From Candidatus Sulfotelmatobacter sp. (GTDB taxonomy: Bacteria; Acidobacteriota; Terriglobia; Terriglobales; Acidobacteriaceae): a stretch of DNA of 64,000 bases. The DNA is taken from positions 1-64,000 of the forward strand of contig DASYBM010000004.1 in the NCBI GenBank assembly GCA_036500765.1. Reading direction: 5' to 3'. Positions 9,400 through 18,406 of this stretch are shown piece after piece (the stretch's first letter is position 1; each line of letters opens with the position of its first letter). The notes under the pieces are model-generated. The model searched no databases and had not been told where the DNA came from. It worked only from the letters and a program-made list of their open reading frames with translations. The translations under genes and the position numbers were made by a program.

Positions 9400-11559
9400 T
9401 TACTTCAGTCCGTTGGCGCTGGACAGGATGAAGATATGATCCTCGGTGCCGATCTGGCTATCGCCGCCAAACACTACTAAGTCGTTGTCGGCAGTGCTGT
9501 AAAACGCGGCATGGAAGTAGCGCTCCGGTGCGGTACCACTCACAGTTTCGGCGGTCCAGGTAGGAGTCCCGCCCAGGCTGTTGGCATTGCTGAGGATCCA
9601 GGAGTCGTATAGGAATCGGGTGCCGTTGATGGCGTTAATGCCCCCAAACATGATCATGCGGTTATGCGCTGAATCATATACCGTGCTCTGGCCGGTTCTA
9701 CCGTTAGGAGGTGTGCCCGCCGGAGAAAACTCGCGCCACCGTGGCGTTCCCGCTTGCCCATTGGCGTTCGAGAGGGCCCACACGTCAGAGAAGCCGGCCC
9801 CGCCGGCATCGCCCGCGTAGATCAGCAAAACATTATTAACCGAATCGTAAATCGCGCTGCTGTTCTCGCGCGCCGCCGGAGGCGTATTCGCCGTATTCAG
9901 CTTCGTCCAGGTGGGCGTTCCGCCTTCCCCGTTGGCATTGGTAAGCACCCAGACGTCCTGAAAATATCCGGAGGCGCAATTCGTGCCGCCGAAAACGATC
10001 AGCACATTCTTCGTCGGGTCGTACACCGCAGTCTGGTTCATGCGAGCCGAAGGCTCCGTGCCCGATGGAGTCACGCTGATCCAGTCCGGCGTGCCATTAG
10101 CTGAGTTTGCGTCGTCCAGAAGCCAAACGTCACGCAGGCAGCTGGTGGTGCTGGAGCCGCCGCCAAAAATAATCATGCGATTGCTGTTGGAGTCGTAGAT
10201 TCCGGTCTGTCCAAAGCGAGGAGCGGGAGGCGTGCCCGAAGGAAAAACCTGCACCCAATTGGTGCCGACGGAAGACGCCTGGCCAGCCGCCACAACGCCG
10301 ACTTCGGACCAGACATCGTTCAGCGGGCCGACTCCGGAGGAAGCAGTCTGTCCGCCGAATACGATCATCTGATCGGTGGCCGCATCATAGCCAGCACTCG
10401 GGTGACCCCGTGGCGCGGGACCCTGTTGCGACCATGTGGATCCAGATCCTAATCCGTTAGCGTTGGTCAGTGAGAATACGTGATCGTCGGTAAAGGTCAG
10501 CGGAAGCTGGCTGGTGCCGCCGAAAATCACCATCGTGTTGGAGACGGGATCGTAGATCACGCTGTCGCTGGCACGATAGGGAGCGGTGTCGGTAGGCGTC
10601 AATTGCGTCCACGCTGGGCTACCTCCGATGCCGTTTGCATCGCTAAGAATCCATGTGTCATTTCTCGAGCTGCCGCTCATTCCACCGTGCACCACCATGC
10701 GATTATTCGCCGAATCGTAGATGGCGACCTGTCCGCTGCGTGCGATCGGCGCGGTGCCGCTGGGCGAGAGTTCGGTCCAGGTGGGAGTTCCGGTGGTTCC
10801 CGTGGCGTTGGCCAGGGTCCAGACGTCGTTAAACTTCGATGCGCCGCCGCCGGCGAAAACGGTCATGACGTGATGGACGGAATCATAGATTGCACTGGCC
10901 TGGGAGCGGCCGCCGGGTGCGGTGCCAAGGGGTTGCGCCTGAGCCCAGGTCGGCGTGCCGGTTGAGCCGTCGGCATTCGTGAGTATCCACAAATCATTGT
11001 AGTAGTGCCCGCTGCAATCGGTGCCGCCGAAGATCACCATCGTGTTTGCGCTGGGGTCATATACCGCGGTATGTCCCTCGCGGATCGGCGGCAGGGTTCC
11101 GGAAGCGACGAGCTGAGACCATGTGGCGGTACCCCCGACCGAATTCGGATTCTTCAAAATCCAGAGGTCATTGACGCAGGGTCCGGGGAAGCCGGTGCCG
11201 CCGCCGAAAACGATCATTCGATTCGAGGTGGGGTTATAAACGGCGGTGTGTCCGAAGCGATCGTGCGGCGGAAGTCCGGCTGTTGGGACCGCGATCCAGT
11301 TCAGGTTGTCGGCGGTCGCTCCCGAGGAAATCACATTCTTCACTGCCCACACGTCGTGGAAGTCAGTGACAGTGGGAGTGTGCTGGCCTCCAAAAACAAT
11401 CATTTGGTTGGTCGAGGAATCGTAAATGGCAGTCGACTGGCTGCGGGTGCCGGGACCGTAGCGATTCCATTTTTGCGCCGTCGCAGAAATCGCCAGCAGG
11501 GTGCCCAGAGACAATAAAATCAGTGTTCTCAAAAAGAAAAAAGAATATGGCCGGGTCAA
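9400..11559 (-). CDS. Kelch-repeat secreted protein A
   Basis: I place the start at TTG 11559 because GGAGGG sits five bases upstream and the signal peptide begins there (LTRPYSFFFLRTLILLSLG..ATAQ). This gives 719 residues, matching its two neighbours; an in-frame GTG at 11610 is the alternative. The mature protein is about a dozen Kelch-type repeats with the pattern R-x-G-x-x-x-x-YD...N-x-M-x-x-FGG, then NDVWxLxNANG and W-x-x-L-x-P-x-GT, arranged as two similar halves, so probably two beta-propellers. The protein is exported and non-enzymatic as far as can be seen, possibly for carbohydrate or protein binding at the surface. It diverges from two same-family genes. Confidence 0.8.
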   Translation of the reverse strand: MTRPYSFFFLRTLILLSLGTLLAISATAQKWNRYGPGTRSQSTAIYDSSTNQMIVFGGQHTPTVTDFHDVWAVKNVISSGATADNLNWIAVPTAGLPPHDRFGHTAVYNPTSNRMIVFGGGTGFPGPCVNDLWILKNPNSVGGTATWSQLVASGTLPPIREGHTAVYDPSANTMVIFGGTDCSGHYYNDLWILTNADGSTGTPTWAQAQPLGTAPGGRSQASAIYDSVHHVMTVFAGGGASKFNDVWTLANATGTTGTPTWTELSPSGTAPIARSGQVAIYDSANNRMVVHGGMSGSSRNDTWILSDANGIGGSPAWTQLTPTDTAPYRASDSVIYDPVSNTMVIFGGTSQLPLTFTDDHVFSLTNANGLGSGSTWSQQGPAPRGHPSAGYDAATDQMIVFGGQTASSGVGPLNDVWSEVGVVAAGQASSVGTNWVQVFPSGTPPAPRFGQTGIYDSNSNRMIIFGGGSSTTSCLRDVWLLDDANSANGTPDWISVTPSGTEPSARMNQTAVYDPTKNVLIVFGGTNCASGYFQDVWVLTNANGEGGTPTWTKLNTANTPPAARENSSAIYDSVNNVLLIYAGDAGGAGFSDVWALSNANGQAGTPRWREFSPAGTPPNGRTGQSTVYDSAHNRMIMFGGINAINGTRFLYDSWILSNANSLGGTPTWTAETVSGTAPERYFHAAFYSTADNDLVVFGGDSQIGTEDHIFILSSANGLK

Positions 11560-11689
11560 GGAAGCCCTCCGAAATACGGGCGCAGCCTGGGCTACGTCCG
11601 GGGGTGTCACTGGGTAGGGCCTTGTGGGGGACTACTGCAGCAAGCGCTACACGTCTAGGCAGAATAGGTCTGGAGCCAACGCGCGTCAA

Positions 11690-11736
11690 GATGCAAATTC
11701 CTTCATCTTGACACCCGAACGGCCCTCGGCCAGACT
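11690..11736 (+). promoter_or_regulatory. promoter with shared upstream element (Kelch B/C operon)
   Basis: ATGCAAATTCCTTCATC is followed directly by TTGACA (11708-11713), a 17-base spacer and CAGACT (11731-11736, weak -10). Predicted transcription starts near 11743, leaving a leader of about 110 bases before the ATG at 11852. The upstream element recurs at four other places in the window. Confidence 0.55.
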
Positions 11737-11851
11737 AAGACGCTTCGATTCGTGTGATTTTTTGAGCATGCGGCGATGCCTATCCCCTGAGGCATCTGAG
11801 CCTCCGTTCGCGGACACACGACACGTTCTTCAAGCCCAGGAGTGTCAACTC

Positions 11852-13984
11852 ATGAAGATGTGGAGAGCACTCGCGTCCGCGAGCTTCCCCCTGACACTCT
11901 GCATTCTTGTTTGTTTTCCCGATCCCATCGCAAAGGCACAGGTCTGGACGCAATATGGCCCGGCGGCGCGTTTCGCGCATACGGCTGTGTTCGATCCGGT
12001 CACGAAGAAGATGATTATCTTCGGCGGGCAGGACAGCACTACCGGCACGGATCTCAATGATGTCTGGCTGGTCGATACCGGCACTTCGAAATTTGTCACG
12101 TCCACCAGCCTGTCGCCGACTGGTTCCATCCCATCAGGCAGATTCGGGCATGTGTCCACCTACGACCCCAACACAAATCGCATGACAGTTTTTGGTGGGG
12201 GCACGGGACGGCCCGGTCCTTGCGTGAACGACGCCTGGATCCTCGACGCCGCCAACGGCCAGAATGGCACGTCTACGTGGATTCCGATTTCCGCAGCAGG
12301 CGCCCCGCCAGCTGCGCGTTTGCATCACACCGGTGTCTACGATCCAAATACCAACTCCCTGATCGTATTCGGCGGCAGTAATTGTTCGACCGGATACTTC
12401 AACGACGTGTGGGTATTGAGCGACGCGAACGGAGAAAGCGGCAGCTCGACCTGGATGCAGCTCGCGCCCTCGGGCACGCCTCCGGCGGCACGCCAGAGTG
12501 CCAGCGCCATTTACGATCCCGTAAACAATGTTATGACGGTGTACGGGGGGGACGCGGGTTCCGCGAATTTTGGAGATGTCTGGGTGCTCTCAAATGCCAA
12601 CGGCAGCGGCGGAACTCCGGTATGGACGCAACTATCGCCCACCGGAACATCGCCCGCTCCGCGCTCGGGTCAGACTGCGACTTATGACAGCACGCACGAT
12701 CGCATGACTATATTCGGGGGATTTCATTTGTCGCAGACGCGATCCGACACTTTTGTATTGACCTTCGCCAATGGCATCGGCGGCACGCCTGCGTGGTCAC
12801 AAATCGCGACCAAGGGTACTGCCCCGGCGGTTGGCTTTGCCAGTGCGGTGTACGACTCTTCGGTGAACGACCTGTATGTTTTTGCCGGATCGAGCAGCGA
12901 AGCCAAGCTGGCGGGTGACGATCACGCCTTTACGCTGAGCAGCGCCAATGGTCTGGGGACCAGTTCATGGACGCGCGGCGGGCCGCCCGCGCGCTATTCG
13001 CAATCGATGTTTTACGACGCTGTCGGCAACAGCCTGTTTGTAATGTTCGGGGAGCACGCGCAGACCAACACCAACTTTGACGACTACTGGCAGAGCAACG
13101 GCGTGAATGATTCCAGCAACATCAATTGGATCCCGATCAACGTGCAGGGCGCGCATCCGAAAGCGCGCTGGGGACAGTCGGCCGCTTATGACAGCGTGAA
13201 TAATAGGGCGATGGTATTCGGCGGAGCCACGGGATTTCCCGCGCCTTGCGTCAACGATTATTGGGTGATGACTACCGCCAACAATACAGGCGGCAAACCG
13301 GCGTGGGTTGCCCAGACTCCTACCGGAACGTTGCCGGGAGTGCGGATGCGCCACTCGGGCGTCTATGATCCGGCCACCAACAGGCTTATCGTCTTCGGTG
13401 GCTTCAATTGCCAGTCGACGTATTACAACGATGTGTGGGTCCTGAGCAATGCGAACGCTATTACGGGTACGCCATCATGGACGAAGCTGACGCCGACTGG
13501 AACGATCCCGAGCGCGCGGCAAAGCAGTTCCGCGATTTACAACTCATCGAGCAACACGCTGACGATTTATGGCGGAGATGCCGGCGCTGCGCCGTTTGGC
13601 GATATCTGGATACTCTTTCATGCCAACGGAACCGGGGGCACGCCGCAGTGGAAGCAAGCAAATCCTACCGGCGGCGCTCCGGTCGCACGCTCCGGCCACA
13701 CCGCGACCTACGATGTCACCAACGACCTGATGACGATTTACGGCGGATACGACGGCACCCATCTATTAAACGACACCTGGGTGCTTTCCGATGCGAACGG
13801 GAACGGAGTTCTTCCCAAGTGGACGCAAATTATCCCGCTCACTACGGCGCCGGCACGCCGCTTTGCCAGTGCGGTCTATGACCCGATCCACAATCAAATA
13901 AATATTTTCGGAGGCGTGTTCGAACTGCCTTCGCTTCCGGATGATCATCTTTACTCTCTAACGAATGCGAACGGACAACCATGA
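11852..13984 (+). CDS. Kelch-repeat secreted protein B
   Basis: The ATG at 11852 has AGGAG nine bases upstream and opens a Sec signal (ALASASFPLTLCILVCF..AKAQ); the longer open frame upstream has no protein character. The protein is 710 residues. Like protein A it is about twelve Kelch repeats in two halves: the block with TGRPGPCVNDAWIL in the first half returns as TGFPAPCVNDYWVM in the second. Four-residue CxNDxW cysteines and a later CST/CQST pair are conserved between halves and between paralogues. The stop overlaps the next start (ATGA at 13981-13984), so the next gene is translationally coupled. Role unknown; likely a surface or secreted binding protein. Confidence 0.85.
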   Translation: MKMWRALASASFPLTLCILVCFPDPIAKAQVWTQYGPAARFAHTAVFDPVTKKMIIFGGQDSTTGTDLNDVWLVDTGTSKFVTSTSLSPTGSIPSGRFGHVSTYDPNTNRMTVFGGGTGRPGPCVNDAWILDAANGQNGTSTWIPISAAGAPPAARLHHTGVYDPNTNSLIVFGGSNCSTGYFNDVWVLSDANGESGSSTWMQLAPSGTPPAARQSASAIYDPVNNVMTVYGGDAGSANFGDVWVLSNANGSGGTPVWTQLSPTGTSPAPRSGQTATYDSTHDRMTIFGGFHLSQTRSDTFVLTFANGIGGTPAWSQIATKGTAPAVGFASAVYDSSVNDLYVFAGSSSEAKLAGDDHAFTLSSANGLGTSSWTRGGPPARYSQSMFYDAVGNSLFVMFGEHAQTNTNFDDYWQSNGVNDSSNINWIPINVQGAHPKARWGQSAAYDSVNNRAMVFGGATGFPAPCVNDYWVMTTANNTGGKPAWVAQTPTGTLPGVRMRHSGVYDPATNRLIVFGGFNCQSTYYNDVWVLSNANAITGTPSWTKLTPTGTIPSARQSSSAIYNSSSNTLTIYGGDAGAAPFGDIWILFHANGTGGTPQWKQANPTGGAPVARSGHTATYDVTNDLMTIYGGYDGTHLLNDTWVLSDANGNGVLPKWTQIIPLTTAPARRFASAVYDPIHNQINIFGGVFELPSLPDDHLYSLTNANGQP

Positions 13985-16086
13985 AAAAATTTGGCTATCT
14001 CCTCCTGTTTATTTTTCTGGGCGTGGCTTCATTTCTGAACGCTCAGGTTTGGACGCTGTCCGGTCCGCCTTCCCGCCACTCGCAAACCGCGGTCTACGAC
14101 CAGACGACTGCCCAAATGATTATTTTCGGCGGACAGGAGACCTCGAGCAACACCGACCTGAACGACGTGTGGCTCGGTGTGACCTCTTCCAATCAGAACG
14201 AACGGTTCACCCAATTGCTGCCCACGGGCACGCCTCCCGTTGGGCGCTATGGTCAGGTGGCGACCTACGACCCCAACAGTAATCGTATGACGATGTTCGG
14301 AGGCGCGGAGGGCATGCCTGCGCCGTGCGCCAACGATTCCTGGATTCTCGATAACGCCAATGGCAGCGGGAAGGCCCAGTGGGGGGAGTTGTCCCCGTCG
14401 GGAACACTGCCTCTAGCGCGAGTTTATTCCTCTGCGGTCTATGATCCCGTCACGGATTCAATGATTGTATTCGGGGGCAATAATTGTTCGACGGGATACT
14501 TTGACGATGTGTGGGTTCTGAGCAGCGCCAACGGTGAAGGTGGCACGCCGCGATGGACCAAGCTGTCGCCCTCCGGCACACCTCCAGCGGCGCGCGAGAG
14601 CGCCAGCGCTATCTATGACTCGGTCAACAACATTATGACGATCTATGGTGGCGATGCCGGGGGAACCGGTTTCGGCGACGTGTGGGTTTTGTCGAATGCC
14701 AACGGAACGGGCGGGACGCCGGTATGGACACAATTGCATCCGGCCGGTACTGCTCCCGGCACTCGTACCGGGCAAACGGCCGTCTTCGATAGCTCAACCA
14801 ACCGGATGATCATTTTCGGTGGAGTGAACGCCGGCGTGACGCTCTCCGATACGTGGCTACTGAACTCGCCCAACGGGTTGGGCACTCCCAGTTGGTCGCA
14901 GCTGAGGACCGCGGGCACTGCGCCCAGTGTTGCATACCACAGCGCAGTGTATGACCCTGTGTTGAACAATATGTTCTCCTTCGCCGGCAGCAGCAGTGCC
15001 GACAAGCTCTCCACCAATTCGCATGCCTTTACCCTATTCGACGCCAATGGCGTAACCGGCGGTGGCGCCCGATGGATTCTCGGTGGACCAGCCGTGCGCT
15101 ACTCACAATCGGCGTTCTACGACACCGTGACCGACAGCGTATTCGTCTTCGGCGGCCAGCACGCCAAGACCAACAATGACTTTGCCGACTACTGGCAGGC
15201 TTCGGCGGTCACGGCTTCTTCCAACTTGAAGTGGACGGTTCTGCATCCGCCGGGAGGAGCACCGTCGGCACGTTTCGGTCACACTGGCCTGTTCGACAGT
15301 GGCAGTGACCGGATGATGGTTTTTGGCGGCGCCACCGGTTATCCTGCGCCGTGCGTGAATGACTATCACGTACTGGAATTTGCCAATACGAAGGGTGGCT
15401 CGCCGGTCTGGGTCAAAGAAAGCCCGACCGGCACGCTGCCGCCGGTTCGTTCCTTGCATTCCTCGGTGTACGATTCCGTTACCAATACCCTGATCGTCTT
15501 CGGGGGTTACGATTGCCACACCACCTACTACAACGACATCTGGATCCTGAAGGATGCTAACGCCGTGACCGGAACGCCGGCCTGGAGCAAACTGGCGCCC
15601 ACAGGCGCTCCTCCGGGCGTGCGGGAGAGCAGCAGCGCGGTCTACGATTCCACCACGAATACGCTCATTGTGTTCGGCGGAGATGCCGGCGGAAGCAGTC
15701 AGTTCGGCGACATCTGGCTGCTCTCGAACGCCAATGGCACGGGCGGGACTCCCGCGTGGTCGGTGCTTACGCCTTCCAACAAAGGGCCGGCCACGCGCTC
15801 CGGCCACAGCGCCACCTATGACAGCGTGCATAACGTCATGACGATTTATGGCGGTTACCACGGGGGGCAAATTCTCACCGATGTCTGGATTCTGGATGCA
15901 GCCAATGGGCACGCTGGCGCTGCCAGTTGGGTTCAGAGTCTTGTCGGGCAACCCCGCCGCTTCCAGAGTGCAATGTACGATACGACTCTGAACGAGATGA
16001 TTACCTATGGGGGACAAACCAGCACAAATCCTCTGAATCCCACATCGGATATTTGGATTTTGAGCGACGCCAACGGGTTGAAGTGA
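13981..16086 (+). CDS. Kelch-repeat secreted protein C
   Basis: This 701-residue protein overlaps the previous gene by four bases (ATGA), showing an operon with coupled translation. Signal peptide: MKKFGYLLLFIFLGVASFLNAQ. Residues 23-701 are Kelch repeats in the same two-half order as protein B, with the shared CANDSW/CVNDYH cysteine sites and the terminal DIWILSDANGLK. It is a tandem duplicate of B, and A is a third copy on the opposite strand. A and C share the ending ANGLK. No catalytic residues of galactose oxidase are evident. A terminator follows 60 bases after the stop. Confidence 0.85.
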   Translation: MKKFGYLLLFIFLGVASFLNAQVWTLSGPPSRHSQTAVYDQTTAQMIIFGGQETSSNTDLNDVWLGVTSSNQNERFTQLLPTGTPPVGRYGQVATYDPNSNRMTMFGGAEGMPAPCANDSWILDNANGSGKAQWGELSPSGTLPLARVYSSAVYDPVTDSMIVFGGNNCSTGYFDDVWVLSSANGEGGTPRWTKLSPSGTPPAARESASAIYDSVNNIMTIYGGDAGGTGFGDVWVLSNANGTGGTPVWTQLHPAGTAPGTRTGQTAVFDSSTNRMIIFGGVNAGVTLSDTWLLNSPNGLGTPSWSQLRTAGTAPSVAYHSAVYDPVLNNMFSFAGSSSADKLSTNSHAFTLFDANGVTGGGARWILGGPAVRYSQSAFYDTVTDSVFVFGGQHAKTNNDFADYWQASAVTASSNLKWTVLHPPGGAPSARFGHTGLFDSGSDRMMVFGGATGYPAPCVNDYHVLEFANTKGGSPVWVKESPTGTLPPVRSLHSSVYDSVTNTLIVFGGYDCHTTYYNDIWILKDANAVTGTPAWSKLAPTGAPPGVRESSSAVYDSTTNTLIVFGGDAGGSSQFGDIWLLSNANGTGGTPAWSVLTPSNKGPATRSGHSATYDSVHNVMTIYGGYHGGQILTDVWILDAANGHAGAASWVQSLVGQPRRFQSAMYDTTLNEMITYGGQTSTNPLNPTSDIWILSDANGLK

Positions 16087-16147
16087 GCGTGATCGCGGTT
16101 GATTGAGAAGGAATAAGTTACAGAACTAAAGAACTAGGAAACGAAAG

Positions 16148-16178
16148 AGCGGCCACCTTCTGGCCGCTTCTTTGTTTC
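16148..16178 (+). terminator. intrinsic terminator after Kelch operon
   Basis: A perfect 8-bp stem AGCGGCCA/TGGCCGCT (16148-16155 with 16161-16168) closes a five-base loop and is followed by TCTTTGTTTC. Confidence 0.8.
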
Positions 16179-16204
16179 GTAAAATCAATGTTTCGTAAAA
16201 TCAA

Positions 16205-16331
16205 CTCTTTGCGTTCTTTGCGGCGTTCTCTTCGCGCACTTTGCGGTTTCAGGTTTTGGCCGGACTATTGGCGACATCAACACCCTTAACCGCAAAGGGA
16301 CGCAAAGAAATGCCGCAAAGAACGCAAAGAG
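16205..16331. repeat. inverted repeat of CTTTGCG-type units
   Basis: CTCTTTGCGTTCTTTGCGGC at 16205-16224 and its exact reverse complement at 16312-16331 flank about 87 bases. Further related units (CACTTTGCGG, CCGCAAAGG, CGCAAAG) lie between them. The unit looks like a dispersed non-coding repeat rather than a gene; it lies between convergent genes. Short open frames here have no protein character. Confidence 0.7.
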
Positions 16332-16381
16332 CCCAAGGACACAACTCGAACGGTTTTCTAGTCTTGGCGGACATCAAATCC

Positions 16382-17929
16382 TTATGGCAATGTGGCCGTC
16401 TCCAGCAAAATCGGCTTGGCACCGATCGGAACTGTGCCGCCGCTGATGCTGGTCTCCGTTCCGGCGAGATCGCGATATAGCGTGTAGCCTGCGGGTACGG
16501 TGTAGACGGTCGTTGGACAGCTGCCGTTGAGGCAATCCTGCGAGGCGTTCCATACCGCCAAGGCCGAGTACCCGCCGGAACGCGTAAAACCACAAGTCCA
16601 GACGTTTCCGGTCGGACTCACCGTACATGGGGCGCTCAATGTAGCTCCTACCATCCACTTAGAGACTTCGTTCCAGGCTCCGACCGCTTCTATCGTTCCC
16701 GTACCGCTCGTCCAAAGGGCCCCTTGATAACCTTGGGTACTATCCCAGCGATACCAATATCCGCGATCGACGCCCATGGACCACTGGAGCAGCTCATACC
16801 GGGCCAGGAATGCGGCCTCTCTATCCTGGTCGAGGAATCCTTCGTCGGCGGCTTTGCTCCATCCATCTTCGGTATCGAACCAGGGCTTGCCGGACTCGCC
16901 GGGTGCCGCTGTAATCGCGGTATTCATGTCGTCAATGACCGCGATGACGTTCTCAGGAATCGGGCACTGGCCACTCATGCCGGAGGACACGTAACCGTGA
17001 AAGCCGATAATGTCGGCAAACTGGCCACCAAAATACCCAGTACCGAGTGGCACTTGGGTGCCAAAGTAGGTAGCGAGATTCGTCTGGACGGCATTGAGAG
17101 TCGACGCAGTTCCGACGGGCACGGGCGTAATGATTCTAGCGCTGGTGTCAATTGGCGACGCCGGAAGTGTTTTGCTATTGGGATTGCACAGTAAGCCAGC
17201 TGGTGGTCCTTCGATTACGCACCGTGCGTCCTGTTCCAGGCGCACCAACTGCGCGGGAGTGCCGGTCCAGAATAGCGTAGCGTTCCACTCGTTCCAGATT
17301 TCGTAGAACTTGATCTCGCCCTTATAGCGTGTAGCGACTGCTGTCACCCATGCGATCCAGGCCGCATCCGTGCCGCTGCCGTCAGAGTTCAGATCGCTCG
17401 GCGGATCGCATTGTCCCGGGCCGCCTTCCGTGGAGTCACTGTAAGCGCAACTGCTATCGTTCGGGTTGCTGGAGATCCACGCCGGAGTTCGGGCCAGGTC
17501 ATACAGCAAGTCTACATTATTAGCTTGGGCAGCTGAGACGAAGCCATCGAGGATTGCCCAATTGGCATCGGGAATGGGGCCAGATGCCGTGTCGATCTGT
17601 GCCCAGCCCGTAGCGGTATCCCACAACCGCAGCCCGCCGTACGGGACGGTCACCGTGTTCAATAGACCGCTGCTGCCCACGTGCAAATCCATGAACGTGG
17701 CGGGCACCGCTCCATTTGTCAACCCGCCTTGGGACTTGGGAGACGTCGAAAATGGAACCGGCTGGGCGCAGGCAGCGCCGTTCCCGCCGCCGCCTCCGCC
17801 GTTGTTAGGTCGGTTAGAACTACCGCCTCCGCAGGCAACCAGGCTAGCCAGCGTGAGCACAGGGAGGATCAGCTGTAGGAATTTGACGAAGGTGTTCGAG
17901 TGCGATGTGGGGGATGGGCTCTTCGACAT
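16382..17929 (-). CDS. lipoprotein with glycoside-hydrolase-like TIM barrel (clan GH-A type)
   Basis: The ATG at 17929 has GAGGAAATATAACG upstream; the longer frame to 17959 is less likely. The protein (515 residues) has a lipoprotein signal ending LASLVACGGG, then a Gly/Asn-rich linker. The remaining ~430 residues resemble clan GH-A barrels (GH39/GH5-like). They include an early GLRLWD strand, AILDGFVSAAQANNVDLLYDL, and YEIWNEWN, where the NE pair fits the acid/base catalyst. PWFDTEDGW is a candidate for the nucleophile strand. It should cleave a glycosidic bond at the cell surface; the substrate cannot be read from sequence. It is monocistronic, convergent with the Kelch operon. Confidence 0.65.
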   Translation of the reverse strand: MSKSPSPTSHSNTFVKFLQLILPVLTLASLVACGGGSSNRPNNGGGGGGNGAACAQPVPFSTSPKSQGGLTNGAVPATFMDLHVGSSGLLNTVTVPYGGLRLWDTATGWAQIDTASGPIPDANWAILDGFVSAAQANNVDLLYDLARTPAWISSNPNDSSCAYSDSTEGGPGQCDPPSDLNSDGSGTDAAWIAWVTAVATRYKGEIKFYEIWNEWNATLFWTGTPAQLVRLEQDARCVIEGPPAGLLCNPNSKTLPASPIDTSARIITPVPVGTASTLNAVQTNLATYFGTQVPLGTGYFGGQFADIIGFHGYVSSGMSGQCPIPENVIAVIDDMNTAITAAPGESGKPWFDTEDGWSKAADEGFLDQDREAAFLARYELLQWSMGVDRGYWYRWDSTQGYQGALWTSGTGTIEAVGAWNEVSKWMVGATLSAPCTVSPTGNVWTCGFTRSGGYSALAVWNASQDCLNGSCPTTVYTVPAGYTLYRDLAGTETSISGGTVPIGAKPILLETATLP

Positions 17930-18259
17930 CGTTATATTTCCTCGATTTGTTTTGATCAACTACCTGCAAACCCGAGCGCTGTGCGATCATAACCCCGGGG
18001 CCGGCAAAAAGTTGCGACTCTTTCCCACGGAAACGACCTAAAATGTTTGATTGCAGCCGATTTCTTTTGCGGTGAAGAGGGGAATCACGCGATTCCAGCG
18101 CGGGTCGGCCGCACGATAGTCGGAGCATGATCTCGATTATTGATGAGGTCGATCGTCGCTAGTCGATCGACAATTTGGTCCTCTGACCGTCGACCGGTCG
18201 AATTCACCAACAGAGCCCTCCCGGGAATTTTAGCTATCTTCCCCAAACCAAAGGCTCAG
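17930..18259. other. intergenic stretch without a recognised gene
   Basis: This stretch lies between the leftward lipoprotein gene and the promoter of the rightward FG-GAP gene. Near 18140-18200 it is rich in TCGATCG-type words with several short inverted matches. No open frame with protein character is seen. Confidence 0.5.
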
Positions 18260-18306
18260 TATGCAATTTCCTTCATCTTGACAGTAAAGTTGAACCCGGC
18301 GACACT
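18260..18306 (+). promoter_or_regulatory. promoter with shared upstream element (FG-GAP gene)
   Basis: TATGCAATTTCCTTCATC precedes TTGACA at 18278-18283. With a 17-base spacer the -10 is GACACT (18301-18306), which is weak. The upstream block differs from the copy at 11690 at only two or three positions. Predicted leader to the GTG at 18407 is about 95 bases. Confidence 0.5.
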
Positions 18307-18406
18307 ACCCTCTCGACTCGGTTTCGTTCCCCTCCCCGCCCTTCCGAGCGATCTTTAGGGCTCCGCCTCAATATCGTCAAAAAAGAAGCAATAGAGGGAG
18401 ACACTC

